In this document: one piece after another, positions 50,501-58,954 of the stretch
Layout: every line of letters starts with the position of its first letter
Numbering within the stretch: position 1 is the first letter of the stretch
Assembly (NCBI RefSeq): GCF_002895925.1
Contig: NZ_NWUO01000011.1
Location: 1 to 64,000, forward strand
Origin: Mixta theicola
GTDB lineage: Bacteria > Pseudomonadota > Gammaproteobacteria > Enterobacterales > Enterobacteriaceae
Direction: 5' to 3'
DNA: 64,000 nucleotides
Program-made: the position numbers and the translations under genes
The notes under the pieces: model-generated
Databases searched by the model: none
The model's input: only the letters and a program-made list of their open reading frames with translations
What the model was told of the DNA's origin: nothing

Positions 50501-51970
50501 ATCGCCCATCGATCCGACCGCTTCCTGGCCGTTTTCTCCCAGCACACGAATAATCTGGTCCAGCTCTTCGCTGCTGTAGCCGAACTGTTTCTGGTAAGTG
50601 GCCAGCGTTGTATCATCCAGTTTGCGGCTACCAACCTGCTCGTCAGGCAGATCCTCAAACGGCACCAGACGCTTAACGTTTTTCTCCATCCATGACTGAT
50701 AGGGATGTCGGCTTTTCAGATCGTTGTCGGTCTCTGCAGAATGCAGAATGCGGCCAGCACGCGTATCGATAACCATCAGCTCGCCCGGACCTACGCGGCC
50801 TTTTTCCAGCACTTCATCCGGCTGGTAATCCCAGATGCCGACTTCAGAGGCGCAGGTGATGAGCTTATCTTTGGTAATCACATAGCGCGCCGGGCGCAGG
50901 CCGTTACGATCGAGGTTACAGGCGGCATAGCGGCCATCAGACATTACGATGCCGGCCGGGCCGTCCCACGGCTCCATATGCATCGAGTTGAAGTCAAAGA
51001 AGGCGCGCAGCTCCGGGTCCATATTCGGATTATTTTGCCAGGCCGGCGGTACCAGCAGACGCATCGCACGGATCAGGTCCATCCCGCCACTCAAAAACAG
51101 CTCCAGCATATTATCCATAGAGCTGGAATCGGAGCCGGTTTCATTAACGAACGGGGAGGCATCCTGCAAATCGGGGATCAGCGGCGTCTGGAATTTATAG
51201 GCGCGCGCGCGTGCCCACTGACGGTTGCCGGCAATGGTATTGATTTCACCATTGTGCGCCATATAGCGGAACGGCTGGGCCAGCGGCCAGCGCGGTACGG
51301 TATTGGTGGAGAAACGCTGGTGGAACAGGCAAATGGCCGACTCCAGACGCAGATCCGCCAGGTCAAGGTAGAAGCGCGGCAGATCCGCCGGCATACACAG
51401 ACCTTTATAAATGTTGACCTGGTTGGAGAAGCTGCAGATATAGAACTCTTTATCGCCCAGCGCTTCAATACGCTTTTCGATACGACGACGCGCCATATAC
51501 AGGCGGCGTTCCATATCACGCGGACGCCAGCCAGCGGGGGCGTTGATAAAAATTTGCTCAATGCGCGGCAGAGAGGAGAGGGCTATTTCGCCCAGCACGT
51601 CCTGATTCGTCGGCACATCGCGCCAGCCAACGAACGATAAGGTTTCGCGCAGCACTTCTTCTTCGACAATGCGACGGCTGATACGGGCTTGCTCATCGTC
51701 CTGGCTCAGGAACAGCATACCGACCGCGTAATTTTTAGCTAAGCGCCAGTTCTGTTCCTGGGCAACGATACGGAAAAAACGGTCGGGTTTTTGTAATAGC
51801 AGGCCGCAGCCGTCTCCGGTTTTGCCATCAGCAAGAATTGCGCCGCGGTGCTGCATACGAGCCAGGGCATGGATCGCGGTGCGCACTACTTTATGGCTGG
51901 GTTCGCCTTCAATATGAGCGATCAGGCCGAAACCACAGTTATCCTTTTCAAGGGATTTATCGTACAACAT
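47501..51970 (-). CDS. gltB: Glutamate synthase (NADPH) large subunit
   Basis: Makes two glutamate from glutamine and 2-oxoglutarate. It has 1489 residues. A short propeptide (MLYDKSLEKDN) is removed to free the N-terminal nucleophile Cys12 (CGFGLIAHIEGEPSH) of the glutaminase domain (about 12-400). A central domain, the FMN-binding synthase barrel (about 800-1200, GEGGEDPARYGTNKVSRIKQ) and a C-terminal beta-helix follow. The [3Fe-4S] cysteines lie in CKYLRICHLNNC. It starts at the ATG at 51970, as in the current E. coli annotation. Ordinary in all respects. Confidence 0.98.
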   Translation of the reverse strand: MLYDKSLEKDNCGFGLIAHIEGEPSHKVVRTAIHALARMQHRGAILADGKTGDGCGLLLQKPDRFFRIVAQEQNWRLAKNYAVGMLFLSQDDEQARISRRIVEEEVLRETLSFVGWRDVPTNQDVLGEIALSSLPRIEQIFINAPAGWRPRDMERRLYMARRRIEKRIEALGDKEFYICSFSNQVNIYKGLCMPADLPRFYLDLADLRLESAICLFHQRFSTNTVPRWPLAQPFRYMAHNGEINTIAGNRQWARARAYKFQTPLIPDLQDASPFVNETGSDSSSMDNMLELFLSGGMDLIRAMRLLVPPAWQNNPNMDPELRAFFDFNSMHMEPWDGPAGIVMSDGRYAACNLDRNGLRPARYVITKDKLITCASEVGIWDYQPDEVLEKGRVGPGELMVIDTRAGRILHSAETDNDLKSRHPYQSWMEKNVKRLVPFEDLPDEQVGSRKLDDTTLATYQKQFGYSSEELDQIIRVLGENGQEAVGSMGDDTPFAVLSSRPRIIYDYFRQQFAQVTNPPIDPLRENHVMSLATSIGREMNVFCEAEGQAHRVSFKSPILLYSDFRQLTTLEGEYYRADTLDCTFNPAEQTLEATMHQLCDRAESMVRNGTVLLVLSDRAIAEDRLPVPAPMAVGAIQARLVEKNLRCDANIIVETASARDPHHFAVLLGFGATAIYPYLAYESLAKMADSGIIEKDYRTLMLNYRNGINKGLYKIMSKMGISTIASYRCSKLFEAVGLHKEVSSLCFQGVVSRINGASFADFQQDLVNLAKRAWLQRKPLDQGGLLKYVHGGEYHAYNPDVVGTLQKAVQSGEYSDYQLYAREVNERPVATLRDLLEIQPGTHPVRLDEVEPASELYKRFDTAAMSIGALSPEAHESLAEAMNSMGGYSNSGEGGEDPARYGTNKVSRIKQVASGRFGVTPAYLVNADVIQIKVAQGAKPGEGGQLPGDKVTPYIAKLRYSVPGVTLISPPPHHDIYSIEDLAQLIFDLKQVNPKAMISVKLVSEPGVGTIATGVAKAYADLITIAGYDGGTGASPLSSVKYAGCPWELGLVETQQALVANGLRHKIRLQVDGGLKTGRDIIKAAILGAESFGFGTGPMVALGCKYLRICHLNNCATGVATQDEKLRKNHYHGLPYRVTNYFQFIAQETREIMAELGVKRLVDLIGRTDLLKVLEGFTAKQQNLDLSSLLVTATPMPGKAVYCTESSNPPFDNGDLNKALLQQAMPYVEAKQSKTFWFDIRNTDRSVGATLSGAIAAIHGDQGLAADPIKVHYSGTAGQSFGVWNAGGVEQTLTGDANDYVGKGMAGGMLAIRPPVGSAFRSHEATIAGNTCLYGATGGKLFAAGRAGERFAVRNSGAITVVEGIGDNGCEYMTGGIVCVLGKTGVNFGAGMTGGFAYVLDEDGEFRKRVNPELVEVLNVDELAIHEEHLRGLITEHVQHTGSAYGEEILANWPEWSSRFALVKPKSSDVKALLGHRSRSAAELRVQAQ

Positions 51971-52151
51971 TTCAGTGAACCTCCCCAGGCTCTGCGGATC
52001 CCCGGCATCGACGGCGGGCGTAGAAAGGGCTGGCGGCAGGATTGCGTATCATACGCGCACATGTCGCATGCTCCCATTCATAGCCTCAGGCATCGGTGTC
52101 ACAAGTATTGCGGACTTGTTTCAGAGGGAATCTCAATTACTGCATAAATAT

Positions 52152-52170
52152 GATGAGTGGAACACTCATC
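52152..52170 (-). promoter_or_regulatory. Leader hairpin of gltBD mRNA
   Basis: A perfect eight-base-pair stem (GATGAGTG with CACTCATC, three-base loop). It would form near nucleotides 17-35 of the predicted gltB mRNA. No T tract follows, so it is not a terminator; it may protect the 5' end or bind a regulator. Confidence 0.6.
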
Positions 52171-52193
52171 CGAAAAGCTTCCAGCGGATTTCC

Positions 52194-52222
52194 AACTTAT
52201 CGGGAAAGCGTAAAGAGGTCAA
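52194..52222 (-). promoter_or_regulatory. Predicted gltBD promoter
   Basis: On the minus strand TTGACC (52222-52217), a 17-bp spacer and TAAGTT (52199-52194). The predicted start near 52187 gives a leader of about 215 nt. Upstream A/T-rich sequence (52240-52320) is where Lrp and IHF act in E. coli. This DNA looks conserved with E. coli from memory, which supports the call. Confidence 0.55.
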
Positions 52223-52829
52223 ATAGCGTTCTTACCTACGCTTTTTCTCGCTTTGTTTGATTAACTTTTTGTTTTTAAAGTAATTTGTGCGAAATTTTGT
52301 GCTGTGCGCCCCTTGCCTGCTTCAAAGCAGAGTGTGAGCTGTATCACTATAGGGTAGCGGTCAAATCTCTGCACCATGCTGGTGCTGGCGCGTATTGCAG
52401 AATTTCCTGCTATTAAATCCCGCTGAAGTGCAGGATATATCTGTTTTTCTTATGGCGTTTTTTTTGTATTAACTCAATGAGAGTTATAAGGAAAATTAAT
52501 CAAGCGAATATTGACTAAAAAGCTGCTTAATTTGAATGATTATTCGTTGAAATAAAAGAGGACTAAAGACATTGCGCGGGCATTGTCTTGAAAAGCATCA
52601 GATGTGAGGAAATAAGCCTGTTTTAAGCAGGGCCCTTCAATGTAAGCGACTTAATAAAATAGTCAATATTTTTGACCCGCTAACTTCCTTTACCGGGTAA
52701 AACGGATTTATATGCACTTTAATAGTGCAGGTCCGGCTATTTCCCTGTGGAAGGCGAGTTTGAGCCTGTCACGTCCCGCTGGCATTAAAGTGGGGTATGA
52801 TGGAAAAAGAGACCCGGAAGGAAGCTGAT
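52223..52829. other. gltB-arcB divergent intergenic region
   Basis: About 600 bp without a gene. The half near gltB (52223-52330) is very A/T-rich, as expected for Lrp and IHF regulation. The half near arcB contains further A/T-rich DNA and probably the arcB promoter, which was not assigned. Confidence 0.45.
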
Positions 52830-55163
52830 ATGAAACAAATTCGCCTGTTGGCGCAATATTATGTCGATTTAATGGTAAAGCTGGGGCTGATTCGCTTTTC
52901 TCTGCTGTTAGCCTCGGCGCTGGTCGTGCTGGCTATGGTCGTGCAGATGGCGGTCACCATGTTGCTGCGCGGTCATGTTGAAAGTATTGATATGGTGCGC
53001 TCCGTTTTCTTTGGGCTGCTAATTACGCCGTGGGCCGTTTACTTTTTATCGGTTGTGGTTGAGCAACTGGAAGAGTCGCGACAGCGGCTGGCCCGGCTGG
53101 TGGATAAGCTGGAGGAGATGCGCAAGCGCGATTTGGAACTGAACCAGCAGATGAAAGAGACCATTAGTCAGCTTAACCAGGAAATCGCCGACCGTATCAA
53201 AGCGGAAGAGGCGCGTTTACTGGTGGTGGATAAGCTAAAAGAGGAGATGGCGCGCCGCGAGCAAGCGCAAATCGAACTGGAGCAACAAACCTCTTTTCTG
53301 CGATCTTTCCTCGATGCCTCGCCGGACCTGGTATTTTACCGCAATATCGATCAGCAATTTTCCGGCTGTAACCGGGCGATGGAGCTGCTGACCGGAAAAA
53401 GTGAAAAACAGCTGATCGGCCTGACGCCAAAAGATGTTTACGATGAAGAAGCGGCGACAAAAGTACTGGAAACGGATGAGAAAGTATTCCGCCACCACGT
53501 TTCGCTAACGTATGAGCAGTGGCTGCAATATCCCGATGGCCGCAAAGCCTGCTTTGAGATTCGTAAAGTGCCTTACTATGACCGCGTGGGCAAACGCAGC
53601 GGCCTGATGGGCTTTGGCCGCGATATTACGGAGCGTAAGCGCTATCAGGACGCGCTGGAGAATGCCAGCCGCGAGAAGACCACCTTTATTTCAACCATCA
53701 GCCATGAGCTGCGTACGCCGCTGAACGGCATCGTTGGGCTCAGCCGTATTCTGCTGGATACCGAACTGAATCAGGAACAGCTGAAATATCTCAAAACCAT
53801 CCATGTTTCCGCGATAACGCTGGGCAATATTTTTAATGATGTTATTGAGATGGATAAGATCGAGCGCCGTAAGGTACAGCTTGATAATCAGCCGCTCGAT
53901 TTTACCGGCTTCCTCGCTGACCTGGAAAACCTGTCCGGCCTGTTAGCCCAGCCGAAAGGGTTGAAGTTCGTACTGCAACCTCAGCTGCCGCTGCCCCATA
54001 AGATCATTGCTGACGGCACACGTCTGCGTCAGATCCTGTGGAACCTGATTGGTAACGCGGTGAAGTTTACTCAGCAGGGTGAAATTATCGTGCGGGTTTC
54101 CTGTGAGGCAGAAAAACTGCGCTTTGAAGTTGAAGATTCGGGAATGGGAATTCCGCCTGATGAGCAGGATAAAATCTTTGCGATGTATTATCAGGTTAAA
54201 GATCAGCACGGCGGTAAACCCGCTACCGGCACCGGTATCGGCCTGGCGGTGTCACGACGTTTAGCACAGGCCATGGGCGGCGATATTACCGTGCGCAGCC
54301 AGCCTGGCGAAGGCGCATGTTTTACGGTGACGCTGAGCGCGCCGCACATCGCTGAAGAAGTCGAGGATGAAATGCCGGCTGATGAGATGCCGCTGCCTGC
54401 GCTGCACGTGCTGCTGGTTGAAGATATTGAGCTAAACGTCATTGTCGCGCGTTCTGTATTAGAGAAGCTGGGAAATAGCGTCGAAGTCGCCATGACCGGA
54501 CAGGCAGCCCTGGATATGTTTGATCCCGACGAGTTCGATCTGGTGTTGCTGGATATTCAGCTGCCGGATATGACCGGTCTGGATGTGGCTCGCGCAATAC
54601 ATCAGCGCTTTAGCGGGCAGGTATTGCCGCCGCTGGTGGCCCTGACGGCCAATGTCCTGAAGGATAAAAAAGAGTATCTGGATGCGGGCATGGATGACGT
54701 ACTCAGCAAACCGCTGGCGGTGCCGGCGTTAACGGCGATGATCAAAAAGTTCTGGGACTATCAGGATGATCCGATCGAGCCGCACACGCAGCTGGATGAA
54801 AAGAAACTGGCGTTACTTGACCTGCCTATGCTGGAGCAATATATCGATCTGGTTGGCCCATCACTTATCACCCGCGGTCTTGATATGTTTGAGCAGCTGT
54901 TGCCGGGCTATCTGGCGGTGCTGGATTCCAACATGATGGCGCGTGATCAAAAGGGCATTGCTGAGGAAGGGCACAAAATCAAAGGCGCAGCGGGCTCGGT
55001 TGGATTACAGCATCTGCAACAGTTAGCGAAACAGATCCAAAGTCCGGAGTTGCCTGCCTGGTGGGACAATGTTCAGGAATGGATTGACGAACTCAGGCAA
55101 GAATGGCGGCATGATGTGGCCGTATTGCGTGAATGGATTGAACAACAGGAAGCGGGACGCTGA
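52830..55163 (+). CDS. arcB: Aerobic respiration control sensor kinase ArcB
   Basis: A tripartite hybrid kinase that senses the quinone redox state and phosphorylates ArcA. The 777-residue product has two membrane helices (about 24-44 and 58-77), a cytoplasmic coiled coil, a PAS domain (about 153-270), the transmitter with its H-box His at about 292 (ISHELRTPLNG), an ATP-binding domain (NAVKFTQ, GIPPDEQDKIF, GTGIGLAVSRRLA), a receiver with Asp at about 575 (LVLLDIQLPDM) and an HPt domain with His at about 716 (EGHKIKGAAGS). ATG 52830 follows AGGAAG; the in-frame ATG at 52797 is rejected. No cysteine was seen at the E. coli Cys180 position by eye (GCNRAMELL retains one), so redox chemistry was not judged. 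Confidence 0.97.
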   Translation: MKQIRLLAQYYVDLMVKLGLIRFSLLLASALVVLAMVVQMAVTMLLRGHVESIDMVRSVFFGLLITPWAVYFLSVVVEQLEESRQRLARLVDKLEEMRKRDLELNQQMKETISQLNQEIADRIKAEEARLLVVDKLKEEMARREQAQIELEQQTSFLRSFLDASPDLVFYRNIDQQFSGCNRAMELLTGKSEKQLIGLTPKDVYDEEAATKVLETDEKVFRHHVSLTYEQWLQYPDGRKACFEIRKVPYYDRVGKRSGLMGFGRDITERKRYQDALENASREKTTFISTISHELRTPLNGIVGLSRILLDTELNQEQLKYLKTIHVSAITLGNIFNDVIEMDKIERRKVQLDNQPLDFTGFLADLENLSGLLAQPKGLKFVLQPQLPLPHKIIADGTRLRQILWNLIGNAVKFTQQGEIIVRVSCEAEKLRFEVEDSGMGIPPDEQDKIFAMYYQVKDQHGGKPATGTGIGLAVSRRLAQAMGGDITVRSQPGEGACFTVTLSAPHIAEEVEDEMPADEMPLPALHVLLVEDIELNVIVARSVLEKLGNSVEVAMTGQAALDMFDPDEFDLVLLDIQLPDMTGLDVARAIHQRFSGQVLPPLVALTANVLKDKKEYLDAGMDDVLSKPLAVPALTAMIKKFWDYQDDPIEPHTQLDEKKLALLDLPMLEQYIDLVGPSLITRGLDMFEQLLPGYLAVLDSNMMARDQKGIAEEGHKIKGAAGSVGLQHLQQLAKQIQSPELPAWWDNVQEWIDELRQEWRHDVAVLREWIEQQEAGR

Positions 55164-55286
55164 AAAAAATGACCCCGGCTTGTGCCGGGGTGCGCGAATA
55201 CTGCGCCAACACCAGGGAAAAAGTTTGCTCAGGCCATTTCTTAGAAGAGTTAACAAGCGGCACAAGCATGGTATTGGTTAACGCTT
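55163..55286 (-). ncRNA. arcZ: Small regulatory RNA ArcZ
   Basis: Hfq-dependent sRNA on the strand opposite arcB. The conserved 3' half is nearly identical to E. coli ArcZ: TTTCCCTGGTGTTGGCGCAG, then TATTCGCGCACCCCGG, a GC stem (ACCCCGG with CCGGGGT) and GTCATTTTTTT. The T tract overlaps the last bases of the arcB stop codon. The 5' part is diverged, with the AACTC block kept. E. coli ArcZ (121 nt) is cut to a form of about 56 nt that activates rpoS and represses flhDC and others. The predicted start is near 55286 from a promoter TTAACA-17 bp-TAAGGT at 55321-55293. ArcZ also represses arcB in E. coli. Confidence 0.9.
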
Positions 55287-55292
55287 TGACAC

Positions 55293-55321
55293 ACCTTAGC
55301 AAATCTCAATGTCTCTGTTAA
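55293..55321 (-). promoter_or_regulatory. Predicted arcZ promoter
   Basis: On the minus strand TTAACA (55321-55316), a 17-bp spacer and TAAGGT (55298-55293). The resulting transcript would be about 124 nt, near the E. coli ArcZ length, which supports the placement. Confidence 0.6.
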
Positions 55322-56052
55322 ATGATTCATTAAAATATGTGATGTGCGCCAGCGTTCCTGTACAGAAAACATTAATTTACTGACACAGTCAAGCAAGGAA
55401 TTAACTGAGGCCCTATCTTGGCGTCAATTTAAGCTTTTGTAAAGGATTTCATTACAAAAATCTTCCAGCCTTGATAAGCCATACTTAGGTTCTCATTTTT
55501 TAACAATAATCCGTACTTATCCTGTGTGATATATTTAATTAACTCATTGTATTTAAATATAATATTTAAAGATAACCCTGACCTGAAACCGGCGATGAAA
55601 AAGTTGGGCCTGGCCCTTTAACCGCGTTGTTTGCCCGCAAGCGGCGACAACGGGCAGCAGACGGAACAGGGAGAAATAAAAAGAGTAAAAAGGGAACCGG
55701 GCGGGTAGCCAGTGAGTAGTTAACTTCAGTTAATTTTGTCTTTTTAACCCCTCGAATGGTGCTTTATCAACCTATTTATAAATTATTCAAATGTTTTTTC
55801 TTATGGGTAATGGGCGGGTTTTCAGAGTAAGCCGCGATAAAACAGCAAGCGAACTAAACTTTGGAACCGATTCCGCCGCGACGGAAGCCATTGATGCAAG
55901 AAGAATTTTACAAACGCTAAACTTCTGAATCAGAAGGCGTAGTGAAGAAAAGCCGTTTTTTTAACAGGTTTTGCGCCCTGCGGTTAACGGACAAGAAAAG
56001 GCAGTAACAGACGTAATTAATAAGTGAAAAAATCAGTAATGGAAAAGAGCAA
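55322..56052. other. Gene-free interval at the elbB position
   Basis: About 730 bp with no ORF of more than 60 codons on either strand. In E. coli this place, between arcB/arcZ and mtgA, holds elbB (about 217 codons). Structure seen: a dyad TTTTGTAA / TTACAAAA (55435-55459), a perfect 19-bp dyad TTTAAATAT-a-ATATTTAAA (55552-55570), a stem TGCCCG/CGGGCA (55632-55656), a 15-bp dyad CTTCTGA-a-TCAGAAG (55922-55936), and T7 after AGCCG at about 55957. A short MKKLGLAL-type peptide (ATG at 55595, stop at 55621) vaguely resembles the start of ElbB, but nothing further does. The stretch is A/T-rich, unlike its neighbours. Confidence 0.6.
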
Positions 56053-56769
56053 ATGAAGAAAAATAAAGGGGGCTTCCTGAGCATGGCCCGGCGCTGGTTA
56101 GCGCGACTGGTGATGTTAATTGCGGGACTATGGTTGGCCGAAATGGCGCTGTTTGCCTTTTTGCCGGTGCCGTTTTCAGCCGTTATGGCAGAACGCCAGG
56201 TTTCGGCATGGCTAACGGGGAATGTCGCATGGGTAGCGCATTCTGACTGGGTCTCCAGAGATAATATTTCTCCCTGGATGCCGTTGGCGGTGATTGCCGC
56301 AGAGGATCAAAAATTCCCGGTTCACTGGGGATTTGACGTCGAGGCGATTGAATCCGTACTTGATAAGCAGAACGGGCGGCTGCGTGGCGCTTCTACGCTA
56401 TCTCAACAAACGGCAAAAAATTTATTTCTGTGGGATGGTCGCAGCTGGCTGCGTAAAGGCCTGGAGGCAGGATTAACGCTGGGGTTGGAAGGCGTATGGA
56501 GTAAGAGACGTATTCTGACGGTCTATCTGAATATTGCCGAATTTGGCGACGGGGTATTTGGCGTTGAGGCCGCTTCGCAGCGTTATTTTCATAAGCCCGC
56601 CAGCCGGCTGACGCTGTCAGAAGCGGCGCTTCTGGCAGCGGTACTGCCGAATCCGCTGCGCTTTCGCGCCGATGCGCCCTCAGGCTATGTACGGCAGCGT
56701 CAGGCGTGGATCATGCGGCAGATGAGCCAGCTGGGCGGCGTGGGCTTTATTCAACGGCATAAACTGTAG
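56053..56769 (+). CDS. mtgA: Monofunctional peptidoglycan glycosyltransferase
   Basis: A family GT51 enzyme that polymerises lipid II into glycan strands. It has 238 residues (E. coli 242): one N-terminal membrane helix (about 19-37) and the catalytic domain with E84 in [32 protein letters not shown] and [17 protein letters not shown]. There is no transpeptidase domain. It converges with npr. AAAGAGC lies before the ATG. Confidence 0.96.
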   Translation: MKKNKGGFLSMARRWLARLVMLIAGLWLAEMALFAFLPVPFSAVMAERQVSAWLTGNVAWVAHSDWVSRDNISPWMPLAVIAAEDQKFPVHWGFDVEAIESVLDKQNGRLRGASTLSQQTAKNLFLWDGRSWLRKGLEAGLTLGLEGVWSKRRILTVYLNIAEFGDGVFGVEAASQRYFHKPASRLTLSEAALLAAVLPNPLRFRADAPSGYVRQRQAWIMRQMSQLGGVGFIQRHKL

Positions 56770-56774
56770 CGGGT

Positions 56775-57047
56775 CTACTCTTCGTCGAAGCCCGCTTCAA
56801 AAAGTTCGATCACGGCTGCCAGCGCCTGCTGTTCTTGCGGGCCGCTGGCTTCAATTTCAATATGACCGCCTTTTGCCGAATCGAGCATCAACAGCGCAAT
56901 GACGCTACTGGCTTCGGCTTCGGTGCCCGTCTCATTGCGCAGCAGCACTTCAGCGTCGAAACTTTGTACCAGTTCAAACAGCTTCATCGCCGGGCGCGCA
57001 TGCATACCCAGCTTATTTTTAATTTCAACGGTTTGTCTGACGGTCAT
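56775..57047 (-). CDS. ptsO: Nitrogen phosphotransferase HPr-like protein NPr
   Basis: The phosphocarrier between PtsP (EI-Ntr) and PtsN in the nitrogen PTS. It has 90 residues; the phosphorylated histidine is H16 in [13 protein letters not shown]. Its ATG overlaps the rapZ stop by four bases (ATGA), so it is translationally coupled as the last gene of the rpoN-hpf-ptsN-rapZ-npr operon. Confidence 0.97.
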   Translation of the reverse strand: MTVRQTVEIKNKLGMHARPAMKLFELVQSFDAEVLLRNETGTEAEASSVIALLMLDSAKGGHIEIEASGPQEQQALAAVIELFEAGFDEE

Positions 57048-57898
57048 GATTTACGTTTTTCCAGCGTACGATGACGGGACTGAACATTTTTACCGCGTGA
57101 ACGGAAGTAATCGGCTAACTGTTCGGCAATATAAACGGAACGGTGTTTACCGCCGGTACAGCCAATGGCGACGGTTAAATAGCTGCGATTATTGGTTTCC
57201 AGCATGGGCAGCCAGAGTTCCAGATAGCTGCGCGTCTGGTAAATAAAGTTATGAACTTCCGTATGTCGATCGAGGAATGCCGCCACGGGGCGATCGAGAC
57301 CGGTCATCGGACGTAGTTTGGGATCCCAGTGAGGGTTCGGCAGAAAACGGACGTCAAAGACATAATCGGCATCGATAGGAATACCATGCTTATAGCCGAA
57401 CGATTCAAAGACCATCGTCAATTCGCGCTCGCGTTTGCCAAGCAGGCGGGTACGCAGCATTTCAGCCAGTTCATGTACGGACATTTCGGAAGTATCAACA
57501 ATCAGATCGGCGCGTGAGCGTAACGGCTCTAAAAGATCGTTCTCTTCATCAATGGCGCTTTCCAGCGACAGATTTTTACTGGAAAGCGGATGCAGGCGGC
57601 GGGTATCACTGTAGCGGCGGATAAGCGTATTGCGATCGGCGTCCAGAAACAGCAGCTGAGGTGAAAAGCTGCTGGGCAAGCTGGTTAATGCTTTTTCCAG
57701 CACGTCCGGCGATTCCGGCATATTGCGCACATCAATACTGACGGCTGCGGAAATATTGCGCTCGGCCAGCGAGCTTGCCAGATCGGGCAGTAACGCTACC
57801 GGCAGGTTATCTACACAGTAAAACCCCATATCTTCCAGCGCGCGTAACGCGACGGATTTCCCTGAGCCTGAACGACCGCTAACGATCATCAGCACCAT
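57044..57898 (-). CDS. rapZ: RNase adaptor RapZ
   Basis: Binds the sRNA GlmZ and recruits RNase E, which tunes GlmS and amino-sugar synthesis. The 284-residue product has Walker A ([12 protein letters not shown], about 8-19) and the C-terminal RNA-binding domain with [10 protein letters not shown] and the positively charged end [17 protein letters not shown]. It lies 70 bp after ptsN. Confidence 0.97.
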   Translation of the reverse strand: MVLMIVSGRSGSGKSVALRALEDMGFYCVDNLPVALLPDLASSLAERNISAAVSIDVRNMPESPDVLEKALTSLPSSFSPQLLFLDADRNTLIRRYSDTRRLHPLSSKNLSLESAIDEENDLLEPLRSRADLIVDTSEMSVHELAEMLRTRLLGKRERELTMVFESFGYKHGIPIDADYVFDVRFLPNPHWDPKLRPMTGLDRPVAAFLDRHTEVHNFIYQTRSYLELWLPMLETNNRSYLTVAIGCTGGKHRSVYIAEQLADYFRSRGKNVQSRHRTLEKRKS

Positions 57899-57968
57899 TA
57901 AGTTATCTCCCCATCCAACCCGCGATTACCGGGCTATGCCGGTGCGGGCAAAAGCGCAAGCTGACTAA

Positions 57969-58454
57969 TTAGTGATTTTCTTCTGGCGTCGCGGCGATGA
58001 TTTCATACAAATCTTCATCGCTTTGCGCCGCCCGCAGACGACGGCAAACGGTTTTGTCAGCCAGCCGCTTTGCTACCAGTGAAAGGGTATGTAGATGTGT
58101 TTTACATTGATCCGCCGGCACCAGCAAGGCAAACAGTAAATCGACCGGCTGGTTATCAATGGCATCAAAAGCGATAGGCTGATCGAGGCGGATAAAAACG
58201 CCAACGGCGCGCAGCGTATCTTCTTCCAGCTTGCCGTGAGGGATCGCAATACCGTTACCGATACCGGTGCTGCCCATGCGTTCGCGCGTCAGAATAGCTT
58301 CAAAAACCGTCTGATGGGGCAGGTTAAGCTGTCTGGCAGCCAGTTCACTGATGATTTCCAGTGCCCGCTTTTTGCTCTGGCAATGTACGCCGCTGCGGGT
58401 ACAGTCAAGGCTAAGTACAGAGCTGAGTTCCAGTGAGAGTTCGTTATTCATCAT
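57969..58454 (-). CDS. ptsN: PTS IIA-like nitrogen regulator PtsN (EIIA-Ntr)
   Basis: The final phospho-acceptor of the nitrogen PTS; in the unphosphorylated state it affects potassium transport and other targets. It has 161 residues with the phosphorylated His73 in GNGIAIPHGKLEEDT. The ATG at 58454 (MMNNEL) gives the same His number as E. coli, so it is preferred over the in-frame upstream ATG at 58607. A terminator-like hairpin lies upstream, between it and hpf. Confidence 0.95.
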   Translation of the reverse strand: MMNNELSLELSSVLSLDCTRSGVHCQSKKRALEIISELAARQLNLPHQTVFEAILTRERMGSTGIGNGIAIPHGKLEEDTLRAVGVFIRLDQPIAFDAIDNQPVDLLFALLVPADQCKTHLHTLSLVAKRLADKTVCRRLRAAQSDEDLYEIIAATPEENH

Positions 58455-58552
58455 AGTTTCACTTGCGTGTTCACAGTTACTGGCACATCGCGTTACTTTA
58501 CGCGTCTTGCGACGAGAAAAGCAGTAAAAACTTCGCCAGCCGGCGTGAATGG

Positions 58553-58578
58553 AAAAACGGGGCGAAAGAGCTCGCCCC
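58553..58578 (-). terminator. Terminator-like hairpin between hpf and ptsN
   Basis: On the minus strand a seven-base-pair GC stem (GGGGCGA with TCGCCCC; six-base loop) is followed by GTTTTTCC. It lies inside the rpoN operon, 65-90 bp beyond the hpf stop and about 100 bp before ptsN. It could separate rpoN-hpf from ptsN-rapZ-npr expression, or act as an attenuator. Confidence 0.6.
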
Positions 58579-58643
58579 CGGTCTGTGCATGTTACCGTAT
58601 CCGGCAACCTGACGGCCTGTTTTTTCCTTCAGCCGCGTGAAGG

Positions 58644-58931
58644 TTAGTGTTGTTTTAACTTGTCTTTATGCTTGGTTAGCTGGCGCGCCAGCTTATCGAT
58701 TAAACCATCGATCGCCGCGTACATATCCTCTGCTTCCGACGTGGCATGCAGCTCGCCGCCGCTGACATGCAGCGTTGCCTCCGCTATCTGCTGGACTCTT
58801 TCTACCTTTAGCACAATATGAACCTGAGTTATCCGGTCGGAATATTGGGCCAGCTTGGCAAATTTGGTGTTCACAAACTCACGTAAAGCGGTCGTGATTT
58901 CAACGTGTTGCCCGGTAATATTGAGTTGCAT
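58644..58931 (-). CDS. hpf: Ribosome hibernation-promoting factor
   Basis: A short-form HPF that binds the 30S decoding centre in stationary phase and helps form 100S dimers. It has 95 residues with the family start MQLNITGQHVEITTALREFV and LHATSEAEDMYAAIDGLIDKLARQL. The ATG at 58931 (preceded by AAGGAAG) was preferred over 58958. It lies 23 bp after rpoN. Confidence 0.96.
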   Translation of the reverse strand: MQLNITGQHVEITTALREFVNTKFAKLAQYSDRITQVHIVLKVERVQQIAEATLHVSGGELHATSEAEDMYAAIDGLIDKLARQLTKHKDKLKQH

Positions 58932-58954
58932 AGCGTCTTCCTTCTCAGTGAGGA

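Noticed and set aside
50705-51640. Long plus-strand ORF (311 codons) across gltB
   Set aside because: It is antisense to an intact, highly conserved gltB and shows no family signature.
52797-52829. Upstream ATG for arcB at 52797
   Set aside because: The extra residues have no counterpart in ArcB, and AGGAAG lies correctly before the ATG at 52830.
55595-55621. Start of a real elbB gene
   Set aside because: The MKKLGLAL-like start is only eight codons and stops; no other part of ElbB can be read in any frame nearby, so the similarity is likely chance.
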